A DNA stretch of 64,000 bases, from NCBI GenBank assembly GCA_039794405.1, contig JBDIVL010000009.1:37925-101924 (forward strand), given 5' to 3'. This document shows, in pieces, positions 42,129 through 51,275 of the stretch. Positions within the stretch are counted from its first letter, which is position 1. The number at the start of each line of letters is the position of its first letter. Position numbers and translations under genes: made by a program. A model generated the notes under the pieces. The model did no database searches. It was given only the letters and a program-made list of their open reading frames with translations, and was not told the origin of the DNA. This DNA comes from JBDIVL01 sp039794405. Lineage in GTDB: Bacteria; Planctomycetota; Brocadiia; Brocadiales; Brocadiaceae.

Positions 42129-43607
42129 ATGAAGATTTTATTATGTTCCATGCCGGATACTGTACCGCAATTTTCCTCCAAGACGTGGAGGGCACCAAAT
42201 CTGGCGATTTCTTCTATTGCGGGCAATATTCAACCGCAACATGAAGTGGCGATAGCCGACCTGGTACTCAAAAGGAAGGCCCTGTTACCTTCAATAAAGC
42301 AGGTCATTAAGGAATATCAGCCTGATGTGGTGGGACTAAGCGCCATGACCTTTCAATTTGACACAGCACGGAGAGTTGCAGCATTTATCAAAGAACTCCA
42401 CAGGGATATGAAAATTGTTATTGGTGGATACCATGCTACTCTTATGTATGAGGAAATTGCTTCTTCTGATGAAGGAAAATCCTTTGACTATATTATAAGG
42501 GGAGAAGGCGAAATAACTTTCCGTGAGATGCTCGATGCCATCGAAGGGAAAAAGAAATGGGAAGAAATACACGGTCTATCATACCGGAAAAATGGCAGTT
42601 TTCTGCATAATCCCCAGAGGCCATTAGAGAATCTGGATGCCTTACAGCTTCCCCGCCGGGACGTACGGATATGGGATGGTTACTTTTTTTCCGGGAAGGG
42701 ACTTGATATGATAGAAACTTCCCGTGGTTGTACGATGACGTGCAATTTCTGCAGTATGAACCGGATGTATGGACGTACATTCAGGACCTACAGTTTTGAA
42801 AGGATAACACGTGACCTGGAAAATGCAAAGAAGAACGGTGCGCGATATATCGCATTTGCAGATGATAATATTACCTTACAGGTAAAAAGGTTTGAAGCCC
42901 TCTGTGATGCAATCGTAGCAGCGAAACACAACGATTTGCGCTATATAGTTCAGGCAAGTACAGCCGGCATTGCGTCTTCTCCTACACTTGCCCAAAAAAT
43001 GGCCCGTGCAGGGATTCAGATTGTATTCCTTGGCATTGAAAACGTATCTGAACGGAACCTGAAGATGATGAATAAAGGGAATATTGTGGAAAAGACAAAA
43101 AGGGCAATCGAATATCTGCACGATAACAATATCTTAATTGTGGGTGGTATGATTATCGGGCATGCAGAGGATAAAGAAGAAGATATTGCCCAGAACTTTG
43201 AATTTTTTGATAAGGCCAATATCGATTTTTATGGCGAACAAATCATTACCCCTTATCCCAAAACCGGCATGCGGGATATTTTACTTAATGCAGGGTTAGT
43301 TACAAACACAGATGATTACCGTAAATACAATGGCTTTTGGGCAAATGTAAAAACACACTACCTTTCGTCAGAAGAGTTGCAATTTTTACGGTGGAAATAT
43401 AAGCGAAAATATTCTACCTTTTTTAAAACAACACCCGTTTTTAAGGCCAATTTTCCATTCCTTAATCTTATGCGAATATTCATTCTAAGGCCGTATTACC
43501 GTATAAAAAATTTTATTACGTCAGTAGGGAAAACTGATCGTGATATTTTTGAGAGTGATATGAGAAGGCTGGCAAAGATGAATAGTTTCTTTCACCACAC
43601 TCGTTAA
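42129..43607 (+). CDS. B12-binding-domain radical SAM protein (copy 1)
   Basis: 492 residues. An N-terminal Rossmann-like B12-binding domain (about 1-140: 'QPDVVGLSAMTFQFDTARRVAAFIKE', 'KIVIGGYHATLM') lacks an obvious DxHxxG, so base-off cobalamin binding through His is not assured. The radical SAM core starts with the CX3CX2C cluster at Cys201, Cys205 and Cys208 (SRGCTMTCNFC), then 'FADDNIT' and 'IVGGMIIGHAEDKEEDI'. A ~90-residue C-terminal extension is shared with the paralogue at 44457. The overall type is that of HpnJ/HpnP/BchE-like enzymes acting on lipids, hopanoids or tetrapyrroles; ladderane or hopanoid lipid modification is conceivable in anammox bacteria, but is not shown here. Confidence 0.88.
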   Translation: MKILLCSMPDTVPQFSSKTWRAPNLAISSIAGNIQPQHEVAIADLVLKRKALLPSIKQVIKEYQPDVVGLSAMTFQFDTARRVAAFIKELHRDMKIVIGGYHATLMYEEIASSDEGKSFDYIIRGEGEITFREMLDAIEGKKKWEEIHGLSYRKNGSFLHNPQRPLENLDALQLPRRDVRIWDGYFFSGKGLDMIETSRGCTMTCNFCSMNRMYGRTFRTYSFERITRDLENAKKNGARYIAFADDNITLQVKRFEALCDAIVAAKHNDLRYIVQASTAGIASSPTLAQKMARAGIQIVFLGIENVSERNLKMMNKGNIVEKTKRAIEYLHDNNILIVGGMIIGHAEDKEEDIAQNFEFFDKANIDFYGEQIITPYPKTGMRDILLNAGLVTNTDDYRKYNGFWANVKTHYLSSEELQFLRWKYKRKYSTFFKTTPVFKANFPFLNLMRIFILRPYYRIKNFITSVGKTDRDIFESDMRRLAKMNSFFHHTR

Positions 43608-43830
43608 ATGCTTTATATCCGATTTATCTCTGCAAATGCAAATGAGTCAGGTTTTTCAATGGGAAAATACACGGTGTGTGATAATGGTTAAACGGTTATA
43701 TGGCTAGATGGTTAATAAGTTAGCCATCCAACCATGTAACCATTCAACCATAACGACCAAACTTGTATCTTACGTTTCATCGGCTTGAAGCTTCGCCTCG
43801 TGCCAGATTATAGTGATTGCTTAACAAAAT

Positions 43831-44181
43831 TTAATCAGTTAAAGCCGATGATAATGTGGGAGTCTGGCTTGCAATCATTATGACCATTTCTACATATTTT
43901 TTTTCATCCTTTTGTAAACTTATATCATTAGTTTGAGTCTGATAGCCCTCTTTTTCATACTTAACGGTATAGGTTCCTCCCCCCAAAGAAAGAGAATAAT
44001 GGCCGCTGCCAGACGTTTCAGCACTATAAACCTTGCTATCGTCTTTAGAGGATATCTCAACTTTAGACAATGCTCTGTCGTTAACATCGTACACATATCC
44101 AAAAATATCGCTTGCGATTGTTATTTTTGCAACATTGCACATGAACAAACAGAAAACTACTGCAAAAAACGTCTTTTTCAT
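43831..44181 (-). CDS. Small exported carboxypeptidase-regulatory-like (Ig-fold) protein
   Basis: 116 residues from the ATG at 44181 (signal peptide MKKTFFAVVFCLFMCNVA; GAGGG about 10 bases upstream), preferred to the longer frame from 44208. 'FGYVYDVNDRALSKVEIS', 'AETSGSGHYSLSLGGGTYTVKYEKEGYQTQ' is a single CarboxypepD_reg/PEGA-like beta-sandwich. Such domains often occur on exported or surface proteins and act as adhesion or scaffold modules. The gene is on the opposite strand between two paralogous radical SAM genes, perhaps a passenger from the duplication. Confidence 0.75.
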   Translation of the reverse strand: MKKTFFAVVFCLFMCNVAKITIASDIFGYVYDVNDRALSKVEISSKDDSKVYSAETSGSGHYSLSLGGGTYTVKYEKEGYQTQTNDISLQKDEKKYVEMVIMIASQTPTLSSALTD

Positions 44182-44379
44182 GCTAAATTTCCCTCTCTTT
44201 AAGGCCATATTGATTATTTTGCACTCATTTCTTTTTTATGTCAATTACCACTAATTCTTCTCATATGTCGATACTATCACCGCGCTTTCTGTTCCTGTCT
44301 TAATCTTTTTTCTTCACAATATCTTTCTGCCAATGCAAGGGTATCATACTGTGCCAAAACAAACAAGGACTAAATTTCC

Positions 44380-44407
44380 TTGAATGACTTAAAATTACCG
44401 TTAAAAT
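44380..44407 (+). promoter_or_regulatory. Candidate promoter for the second radical SAM gene
   Basis: TTGAAT (44380-44385), 16-base spacer, TAAAAT (44402-44407). The predicted leader is about 43 bases, much shorter than that of copy 1. AT-rich context makes this only moderate evidence. Confidence 0.35.
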
Positions 44408-44456
44408 CAAGGGATAGTAAAAAATACAACAACACGTAAACACAGGTAAAAAATTT

Positions 44457-45920
44457 ATGAATATACTCTTGATGTCTATGCCAGATTGTGCTCCCCATTT
44501 TAATGCAAGGCGATGGAAACCTCCAAATCTTGCCATTTCATCGATTGCAGGCAATATTGAAGGTCACAATGTTTTTATAGCCGACCTTATCTTACGGAGG
44601 GAACGAGTTGGTGAAACAGTAAAGGAACTGATTGCACAATACCGCCCTGATGTTGTTGGTCTAACTGCTATGAGTTTTCAATTTGCTACGGCCAGGAGAG
44701 TAGCCGGTTTGATAAAGGGAATAAATAAGGATATTAAAGTTGTCCTGGGTGGCTACCATGCCACGCTGATGTACGATGAAATAGGTGAGAGTGTTGAATC
44801 CTGTCCGTTTGATTTTTTGGTCCGTGGTGAAGGGGATTTGTGTTTTCATGAACTCCTCCAGGCTATGGATGGTAAAAAATCCATAGAAAGTATCCCGGGT
44901 GTTTCTTTTCGGCACAATGGATATTTCGTCCATAATCCGCAACGTCCCTTAGAGGACCTGACTAGGATAAAAATTCCGGATCGTTCCAAGCGGATATGGA
45001 AGGGGTATAAATACTATGGTTTTACCCTTGATATCGTAGAATCCTCTCGTGGATGCGTCATGCCTTGTAATTTTTGCAGTATGGACAAGATGTATGGAAA
45101 GACCTTTCGAAGATTTAGTATCGAGAGGATTCTTGCAGATATTGCCAACGCCAAACAGCATGGTGCAAATTTCATCATTTTTTCAGATGACAACTTTACT
45201 TTGGATGTCAAAGGGTTTGAATTACTTTGTGATGCTATGGTTCATGCCGGGCACAATGATATCCGCTACATTATTCAGGCCAGCAGTATGGGAATTGCTT
45301 CTTCAGAAACCCTTGTTGAAAAAATGGCCAGGGCGGGTTTTCGAATTGTCTTTCTTGGTATTGAGAATGTTTCTGAAGAAAATTTACGGCTTATGAAGAA
45401 GGGGAATATTATTGAGAAGACCAAGCTCGCCGTTAAACGGCTCCATGACCACGATATTATGATCGTTGGTGGTATGATCATCGGAAACGTAAACGATAAA
45501 GAAGAGGATATTGCCAGAAACTATGAGTTCTTTGTAAACTTGCAAATTGATTTTTTTGCAGATCAGATACTAACCCCTTATCCCAAGACGGGTATGCGGG
45601 AGGAACTGCTGAAAGCAGGGCTTATAACAAATCTCTATGACTATAGCCGTTATAATTGTTTTTGGGCAAATGTGAAAACAAGTCATCTTGGGCCAGAAGA
45701 CCTCCAGTTTCTCAGATGGAAATATAATAAGAAATACGCCGATTATATCTGCACAACTCCGGCCTTTATAAAAAATTATCCTCTTGCTTATTATTACCGC
45801 CAATATTTCAGAAGACCTATTTTAAAGTTTAAAAGTAAACTTTTTCAGAATAAACTTAGTGAAAAGGAATTGTACGAACAAGATATGGCAAGGGCGGAGG
45901 CCATGAATAAATTCTTTTGA
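44457..45920 (+). CDS. B12-binding-domain radical SAM protein (copy 2)
   Basis: 487 residues, clearly a paralogue of the protein at 42129: 'PPNLAISSIAGNIEG', 'DVVGLTAMSFQFATARRVAGLIK', 'GGYHATLMYDEIGE', 'FSDDNFTLDVKGFELLCDAMV' and 'VGGMIIGNVNDKEEDI' align closely along the whole length. The iron-sulfur ligands are Cys200, Cys204 and Cys207 (SRGCVMPCNFC). The final stretch 'EKELYEQDMARAEAMNKFF' mirrors 'DIFESDMRRLAKMNSFF' in copy 1. The two enzymes may act on consecutive or alternative substrates. No partner oxidoreductase is adjacent; the nearest is the DUF362 ferredoxin-like protein downstream. Confidence 0.88.
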   Translation: MNILLMSMPDCAPHFNARRWKPPNLAISSIAGNIEGHNVFIADLILRRERVGETVKELIAQYRPDVVGLTAMSFQFATARRVAGLIKGINKDIKVVLGGYHATLMYDEIGESVESCPFDFLVRGEGDLCFHELLQAMDGKKSIESIPGVSFRHNGYFVHNPQRPLEDLTRIKIPDRSKRIWKGYKYYGFTLDIVESSRGCVMPCNFCSMDKMYGKTFRRFSIERILADIANAKQHGANFIIFSDDNFTLDVKGFELLCDAMVHAGHNDIRYIIQASSMGIASSETLVEKMARAGFRIVFLGIENVSEENLRLMKKGNIIEKTKLAVKRLHDHDIMIVGGMIIGNVNDKEEDIARNYEFFVNLQIDFFADQILTPYPKTGMREELLKAGLITNLYDYSRYNCFWANVKTSHLGPEDLQFLRWKYNKKYADYICTTPAFIKNYPLAYYYRQYFRRPILKFKSKLFQNKLSEKELYEQDMARAEAMNKFF

Positions 45921-45930
45921 GTATTTTGTT

Positions 45931-45945
45931 GTAATATCGTATTAC
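45931..45945. promoter_or_regulatory. Operator-like palindrome GTAATA-TCG-TATTAC
   Basis: A perfect 6-bp inverted repeat with a three-base centre, right after the second radical SAM gene and about 220 bases before the DUF362 gene. It resembles the TGTAA/TTACA words at 24740 and 30937. Function unknown. Confidence 0.3.
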
Positions 45946-46161
45946 TCTGCTATATTCATATTTTGTAATATAATGTCCGAAAAACAAAATATCATTTATC
46001 GTATAGCGGAATTTCCCGGAAAATAGAGAGCTTCTGAAGACTACACAGTGGCATTTATTTTTATAGGACTATAATTCGGCTTTGTCAGTACTTAATTTGA
46101 CCTAAACCTTGGCCTCAACCTCTTCCCTTGGTTTGGGGCACGCTTTACCAGGAGATTGTCT

Positions 46162-47352
46162 ATGCCTGTGGTATCAATCGTTACATGTGGTGATTATGAT
46201 TTAAAGAGGGTTTATCATGCAGTCCATGCCTCTTTACGCCACATAGATGGTATTGATAAACTAGTCAAACCCGGCATGAAGGTGCTTTTGAAAATTAACC
46301 TCCTCTCATCTTCACAACCTCCGGAGAGGGCTGTTAATACTCACCCCATAGTGGTTAGGGCACTTGTCGATATATTTCAAAAAGACTTTGGGTGTGAGGT
46401 CTTTATTGGAGATTCTTCAGGCAGTGTAAAAAACAGTTCTACTTTCAATGCCTTCCGGATTACCCGCATTAACGAAATTGCGGAGGAAACAGGGGCAAAG
46501 ATTGTTAATTTCGACAAGGACGAGTACATTGATATTCAAAATAAAGATTATGAAATTGTTGATAAATTTCGCATTGCCAGGACATTAAGAGAGGTAGATT
46601 TTATTGTTTCTGTACCTAAACTAAAAACGCATGGTTTAACGCAATATACCGGCGCTATCAAGAATATGTTAGGTACCATTCCGGGGAATGGTAAAAAAAA
46701 TATTCATTTAATTGCACCAAAGCCCACTTCGTTTGCCAAGGCGCTGGTAGATATCTATCAAGAAGTGCCTCCCCACCTTATTATCATGGATGCCATTGTA
46801 GGTATGGAAGGAAATGGACCCAATGCCGGCCAGCCGAAAAAGGTTGGATTGATCCTTTCCAGCCGGGACAGTGTAGCCCTTGATGCCGTAGCCAGCAGTA
46901 TTATTGGATTCGATCCTATGGCTATACCGACTATACGGTTTGCGCATCAACGTGGATTGGGCATTGGAGAATTAGATGCTGTCAGTATTGCGGGAGAAAC
47001 TATTCAGAATGTAGCGGTTCCTGATTTCCAGAAACCTTCTAGCGGTGCTCAGGCCTTTGCAGGAAAGTATTTACCAAACTTCCTCTTGGCTATGATGTTT
47101 GACAACACATGTTCCACATTTTCTACGGTAAATCATTCAAATTGCACACGGTGTTACGAGTGTGTGAGAAACTGTCCTGCCGGTGCTATGTCAAAGGAAG
47201 ATGGTAAAGTAATGGTAGATAAGGCAAAATGCATTGGATGTTTTTGTTGTGATGAAGTTTGTGATTTTCATGCAATCGAAATGAAGCGTTCTCTGTTAGG
47301 GAGAACACTTCTCGGTATGGCAAAGGCACTCGGGGTTGAAAAAGTTGAATAA
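46162..47352 (+). CDS. DUF362 protein with two [4Fe-4S] ferredoxin motifs
   Basis: 396 residues from the ATG at 46162 (AGGAG 7 bases upstream; a TTG at 46156 is less likely). The large N-terminal DUF362 domain has 'LKINLLSSSQPPERAVNTHP', 'VFIGDSSGS' and 'VPKLKTHGLTQYTGAIKNMLG'. The C-terminal ferredoxin part has CX2CX2CX3C twice: CTRCYECVRNC and CIGCFCCDEVC. The family is widespread in anaerobes; some members serve in iron-sulfur-linked redox or as LarA/cofactor-type partners, but function is mostly unproven. It could supply electrons to radical SAM enzymes such as the two upstream. MgtE follows after 33 bases. Confidence 0.85.
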   Translation: MPVVSIVTCGDYDLKRVYHAVHASLRHIDGIDKLVKPGMKVLLKINLLSSSQPPERAVNTHPIVVRALVDIFQKDFGCEVFIGDSSGSVKNSSTFNAFRITRINEIAEETGAKIVNFDKDEYIDIQNKDYEIVDKFRIARTLREVDFIVSVPKLKTHGLTQYTGAIKNMLGTIPGNGKKNIHLIAPKPTSFAKALVDIYQEVPPHLIIMDAIVGMEGNGPNAGQPKKVGLILSSRDSVALDAVASSIIGFDPMAIPTIRFAHQRGLGIGELDAVSIAGETIQNVAVPDFQKPSSGAQAFAGKYLPNFLLAMMFDNTCSTFSTVNHSNCTRCYECVRNCPAGAMSKEDGKVMVDKAKCIGCFCCDEVCDFHAIEMKRSLLGRTLLGMAKALGVEKVE

Positions 47353-47385
47353 GATATAACCGTTCAAAAATATTGAACCAATTAT

Positions 47386-48750
47386 ATGGAATTGCAATGG
47401 ACAAAGATACTCATTCCGGAAATCAAAGAACTTATCAGAGATAAGGATTTCAAAGGATTACGGAATTTCCTCCGGGAACGTCATCCTGCAGATATTGTAG
47501 ATATTTTGAGAGAGCTTGACCCTACAGAACGGGTAATGAGCTTTCGATTGCTTGATAAAAACAAGATATCTGAGGTCTTTGCCCTGTTTGAGCCTGTTGA
47601 ACGGGAAGAACTCCTCAAGCAATTTACCGAGCAGCATGCAAAAGAGATTCTCATAGAAATGCAACCAGATGACAGGACGCAGCTTTTTGATGAACTCCCT
47701 GCACATGTAGTAGAAAAACTCCTGAAGTTACTTCCACCCCTCGACCGCAAAGAGGCTAATGAGCTCCTCAATTATCCTCATAACTCTGCCGGTCGAATAA
47801 TGACCCCGGAATACGTAGATTTACAAATGGATATGACGGTTGCACAGGCACTTGAACACATCCGTAAAACAGGACCGAATCGTGAGACGATTTATATCTG
47901 CTACATTGTTGATGAAACGAAAAAGCTTCGTGGTGTTGCCTCTCTGAAAAATATTATCCTCGCTAATCCAGGCCAGCTCATTAAGGATATCATGAATGAA
48001 AATGTTTTTTATGTCCACACTACAGATGATCAGGAAAAGGCCGCACAGGTAGTTCAAAAATACGATATTTTGGCTGTCCCTGTAGTAGATAACGAAGACA
48101 GACTCGTTGGGATTGTTACCGTAGACGATATCTTAGATGTTGTACAAGAGGAAGTAACCGAAGATTTTCAAAGAATGGCGGGTATACAAACTATCGAGGA
48201 AGAGTATTTCCGGATAGGATTCACAAAACGTATCAGTAATCGTGTCTCATGGCTGGTTATCCTCGTGATTGCAGCCACTATATCACAAACCATCCTGAAA
48301 ACCTATTCTGAAATTTTAAGCTCAATGATTGCACTTGCTTATTTTATACCTATGCTTACCGGATCTGGCGGAAACACCGGATCACAGTCCTCAACGCTTA
48401 TCATTAGGGCTTTAGCCACCGGAGAGGTAAAATCCAGAGAATGGTGGCGAATTCTCATGCGGGAATTTCGGGTTGGTGTTGCACTCGGATTCATTACAGG
48501 ATTCACCGCCTTTACTATCGCTATTGTATCTCTGGGCCGGGTTTCCATAGCAATAACAGTAGGCATCTCTTTGTTTACTGTCGTTTGTGTAGGAAACATC
48601 GTTGGTGTAGTTGTACCTTTGTTTTTCAGGTTCATAAGGATAGACCCTGCTTTTGCATCAGCGCCACTCATTGCCACATTGCTCGATGCCACGGGACTGG
48701 TTATTTACTTTGAAATAGCGAGGAGAATACTTATCGTAACTACTCAATAG
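47386..48750 (+). CDS. mgtE: Magnesium transporter MgtE
   Basis: 454 residues with the complete MgtE layout: superhelical N domain (about 1-130; 'HPADIVDILRELDP', 'EMQPDDRTQLFDELP'), two CBS domains (about 138-255; 'YIVDETKKLRGVASLKNI', 'VPVVDNEDRLVGIVTVDDILD') and a five-helix channel domain (about 285-450) with the family motif 'TGSGGNTGSQSSTLIIRAL'. The cytosolic N/CBS domains sense Mg2+ and gate the channel. It lies 33 bases after the DUF362 gene; no M-box riboswitch is seen. Confidence 0.95.
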   Translation: MELQWTKILIPEIKELIRDKDFKGLRNFLRERHPADIVDILRELDPTERVMSFRLLDKNKISEVFALFEPVEREELLKQFTEQHAKEILIEMQPDDRTQLFDELPAHVVEKLLKLLPPLDRKEANELLNYPHNSAGRIMTPEYVDLQMDMTVAQALEHIRKTGPNRETIYICYIVDETKKLRGVASLKNIILANPGQLIKDIMNENVFYVHTTDDQEKAAQVVQKYDILAVPVVDNEDRLVGIVTVDDILDVVQEEVTEDFQRMAGIQTIEEEYFRIGFTKRISNRVSWLVILVIAATISQTILKTYSEILSSMIALAYFIPMLTGSGGNTGSQSSTLIIRALATGEVKSREWWRILMREFRVGVALGFITGFTAFTIAIVSLGRVSIAITVGISLFTVVCVGNIVGVVVPLFFRFIRIDPAFASAPLIATLLDATGLVIYFEIARRILIVTTQ

Positions 48751-48858
48751 CGATAACATTCTTGACATTCCTCTGTTAGGATGGTATTCTTTTATATAAT
48801 TTTTTGTACAATTAAGTTGTTTCGATAGTGTTTAACGAAGGGAAAAGGTGCAATATCT

Positions 48859-49140
48859 TTGAATGATCAGGATAAACCATCAAAGGGAAACTCCATTCTT
48901 TGCGGGCTTGCCTTTGATAATGAAGATAATCACAAAAGAATTACAACAGGTGAAAATTTTTATATACTGGGGGGGTCCGTAAAAACCCACGAAAACCTTG
49001 TCGAGAAGATATTGAAATTTAATGAGGTTATCGGGAAATACGGTAAGAAGCTAGACGACCTTACTGAATCCGAGTATCATAATATCGTAAAAGAGATTTG
49101 TACCGATAAAGAAAAGGTACACTGGTTTTTCTGCATGTGA
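48859..49140 (+). CDS. Small hypothetical protein
   Basis: 93 residues from a TTG at 48859, with GGAAAAGG about nine bases upstream as a plausible ribosome binding site. The protein is hydrophilic: 'SKGNSILCGLAFDNEDNHKRITTGENFYILGGS' then a helical end 'LVEKILKFNEVIGKYGKKLDDLTESEYHNIVKEI'. No signal peptide. It has the look of a small cytoplasmic adaptor, but I do not recognise a family. The codon usage resembles its neighbours. Confidence 0.55.
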   Translation: MNDQDKPSKGNSILCGLAFDNEDNHKRITTGENFYILGGSVKTHENLVEKILKFNEVIGKYGKKLDDLTESEYHNIVKEICTDKEKVHWFFCM

Positions 49141-49287
49141 TTAAATCACTTTCTGTACGATTTATCTTCCATGTGTCAAAGTTTAAAGTAGCCAATAAGC
49201 AATTAGCAGTCATTTGTCAGCGGTTAGCTGGCAGACTTGGCATGAGGCCTTGCCTTGCTAGTGTTTTAAAAAAATAAAAAGGAACGC

Positions 49288-50088
49288 ATGAAAAAGACTC
49301 TTTTTTTATTTTTTCTCATTTTCACAAATCTTATTTACACTATTCATTCCTATGGTATAGATGATTTTAGTGATTTTGAAATACATTATCAGTTAGGAAA
49401 TGAGTATAATAACCGCGATATGGTTGATGATGCAATCGTAGAGTATAAAAAGGCAATTGAAATAAATAATGACAATGCAAGGGTTTATAATAATTTAGGT
49501 GTAGCCTATAGTAAGAAGAAATTATTTGATGAAGAGATTTCTTCATATAAGATGGCAATCGGCTTGGATAATAATTATAAAGAGGCTTACTTTAACTTAG
49601 GAATTGCATATGGTGCTAAGGGAATGGTTGATGATGAAATCAACGCTTATAAGAAAGTTATCGAGATAGATACCGAAAACCTGGAAGCCTTATATAATTT
49701 AGGAAATGCTTACCGGAGTAAAGAAATGTACGACGAATCCATAGCGGTATACAGAAGGGTGATTGAAATTGATCCCCTGTATATTGATGCACACTTTAAT
49801 TTAGGTGCGTCATATGGCAGAAAGGGTTTGTTGGATGATGAAATTCTGGAGTATCAAAAGGTATTGCAGTTGAATCCTTATAGTGCCGAGGCGCATTTCA
49901 ATCTTGGAATTGCATATGGGGAAAAGAAGATGTTTGATAACCAAATAAATGAATATAAAAAGGCAATCGCACTTAATCCAAAATACGTCAAGGCGTATAA
50001 AAATTTAGAATCTGTTTATCGTAAAAAAGGGATGAAGGAAGAGGCTGATAAAGAATTATCCAAGTATCATGATTTAGTGAAACGCTAA
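49288..50088 (+). CDS. Exported TPR repeat protein
   Basis: 266 residues: signal peptide (about 1-21, ...IHSYG) and about six or seven tetratricopeptide repeats of 34 residues (for example 'NARVYNNLGVAYSKKKLFDEEISSYKMAI', 'LEALYNLGNAYRSKEMYDESIAVYRRVIEI'). Repeats are very alike, typical of planctomycete and cyanobacterial TPR proteins. It would be a periplasmic protein-protein interaction scaffold. AAGGA is eight bases before the ATG. It stands at the head of a row of envelope proteins that continues to 52019. Confidence 0.9.
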   Translation: MKKTLFLFFLIFTNLIYTIHSYGIDDFSDFEIHYQLGNEYNNRDMVDDAIVEYKKAIEINNDNARVYNNLGVAYSKKKLFDEEISSYKMAIGLDNNYKEAYFNLGIAYGAKGMVDDEINAYKKVIEIDTENLEALYNLGNAYRSKEMYDESIAVYRRVIEIDPLYIDAHFNLGASYGRKGLLDDEILEYQKVLQLNPYSAEAHFNLGIAYGEKKMFDNQINEYKKAIALNPKYVKAYKNLESVYRKKGMKEEADKELSKYHDLVKR

Positions 50089-50111
50089 AATATAAAAGGA
50101 GGGATCACAGA

Positions 50112-50417
50112 ATGCTGGAAAAATTAAATGAAAAAATCACGGAAACATCAGATAAAATCATGACAAATGAAAAAGTGGAGGGATTTATAAACAACCTAGG
50201 TGGGATACTTTGCTTTGTTGGGGCCGTAACCTTTGGTATTCTCTTTATTGTGTGTGGTGCAAGCTTGATGAAAACGGGTAAGAATTATGTCGTGAGACCA
50301 TCAGCAGAAGCAGCAGAAGAAGAAGAAGCCTCTGAATCTACTACCACAGAAGAATCTGCTACTACAGAAGAAGCGGCTACGGAAGAAGCTGGGACATCGG
50401 AGTCTGGTGAAGAATAG
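50112..50417 (+). CDS. Single-span membrane protein with acidic Glu/Thr-rich tail
   Basis: 101 residues. An amphipathic N-terminus is followed by one membrane helix (about 31-52, 'LCFVGAVTFGILFIVCGASLM') and a tail made almost only of Glu, Thr, Ser and Ala (EEEEASESTTTEESATTEEAATEE). AGGAGGG lies nine bases before the ATG, and the gene is 23 bases after the TPR gene, so it is coexpressed with it. No family recognised. Confidence 0.7.
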   Translation: MLEKLNEKITETSDKIMTNEKVEGFINNLGGILCFVGAVTFGILFIVCGASLMKTGKNYVVRPSAEAAEEEEASESTTTEESATTEEAATEEAGTSESGEE

Positions 50418-50541
50418 CAATTAAACTATAATCAGGGTTTCCGATAGGAGGATAGAGTCGTATACGTTCTTTTCCGTATGAATATTTTTGTCGTACCGGG
50501 AATTTCAAAACATTGGGTAATTTTTTAAAGGACTACAACTC

Positions 50542-51141
50542 GTGGTTAAAAAGATATTTCCTATCGCATTTGTCCTTAGTTTCGTTGTGCTTTTTTCTGT
50601 TTTGAAACAGACTCATGCCATTTTTTTGAAATTAGCACCAGAACAAATACAAGAAGCAGTTCAATATGGGCAGCAAAACAAAAACCTAGACATAGCGGCA
50701 TTCTCAAAGCAGTGGACTGTTACGCAAGAAGAACATAAGGGGTTTGCTACCTTGTTTACCCCCTACCATAATATCGCATACAAGGCAAGAAAATCTGCTG
50801 TAGAACGTAGAGAGTTTACCAATAGCGAGATTATGGAGGCGTTGCAAGGCGGGGATACCCTTACCTTTTCAGTAACTGTCTACGGAGATCAATATGATTT
50901 TGCTATGTATTATTCAAGCATGCTCCATCAAAAGGACACAGTAATACAACCTGAATTTGAATTTGCCCCTCTCATAGCAGATGCCAGTCAATTTTGGCCC
51001 AACTCTCCAAGCTATACAGCCCGCCTTGTTTTTAAATTTCCATCTAAAGGTATTGACCCGAATACCCCGGCTACTTTTATCATTGTTGTTCCAGGTGGTG
51101 AAGAAATTTTATATAATTTTGATTTGTCAAAAATGAAATAG
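50542..51141 (+). CDS. Exported protein of unknown function
   Basis: 199 residues from a GTG at 50542 (AAAGGA upstream). Signal peptide about 1-26 (…KQTHAIFLK). Contains 'LAPEQIQEAVQYGQQNKN' and a beta-rich second half ('GDTLTFSVTVYGDQYDFAMYYSSML', 'YTARLVFKFPSKGIDPN', 'PATFIIVVPGGEEILYNFDLSKMK'). Not recognised as a known family. Similar exported hypothetical proteins adjoin TPR proteins in other bacteria, so an envelope role is inferred from context only. Confidence 0.65.
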   Translation: MVKKIFPIAFVLSFVVLFSVLKQTHAIFLKLAPEQIQEAVQYGQQNKNLDIAAFSKQWTVTQEEHKGFATLFTPYHNIAYKARKSAVERREFTNSEIMEALQGGDTLTFSVTVYGDQYDFAMYYSSMLHQKDTVIQPEFEFAPLIADASQFWPNSPSYTARLVFKFPSKGIDPNTPATFIIVVPGGEEILYNFDLSKMK

Positions 51142-51275
51142 ATTTCCTTTTTGTCGTTTTCTCTTTGCGTCCTTGCACTGGAATGCTATGCTCACAGAGG
51201 TAAACATACTATTATTAAGTTTTTGAAATTCCAGACATTACAACTTACTTTAGAGTAAAATAGAAAGGGACATTT

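Noticed and set aside
43680..43760. Terminator or repeat in ATGGTTAAACGGTTATATGG ... CCATGTAACCATTCAACC
   Set aside because: Inverted similarity is real but imperfect, with no U tract and no second copy noticed.
49230..49255. TTGGCATGAGGCCTTGCC as a sigma-54 promoter
   Set aside because: The GG to GC distance is one base too long for the -24/-12 consensus, and no activator site is apparent.
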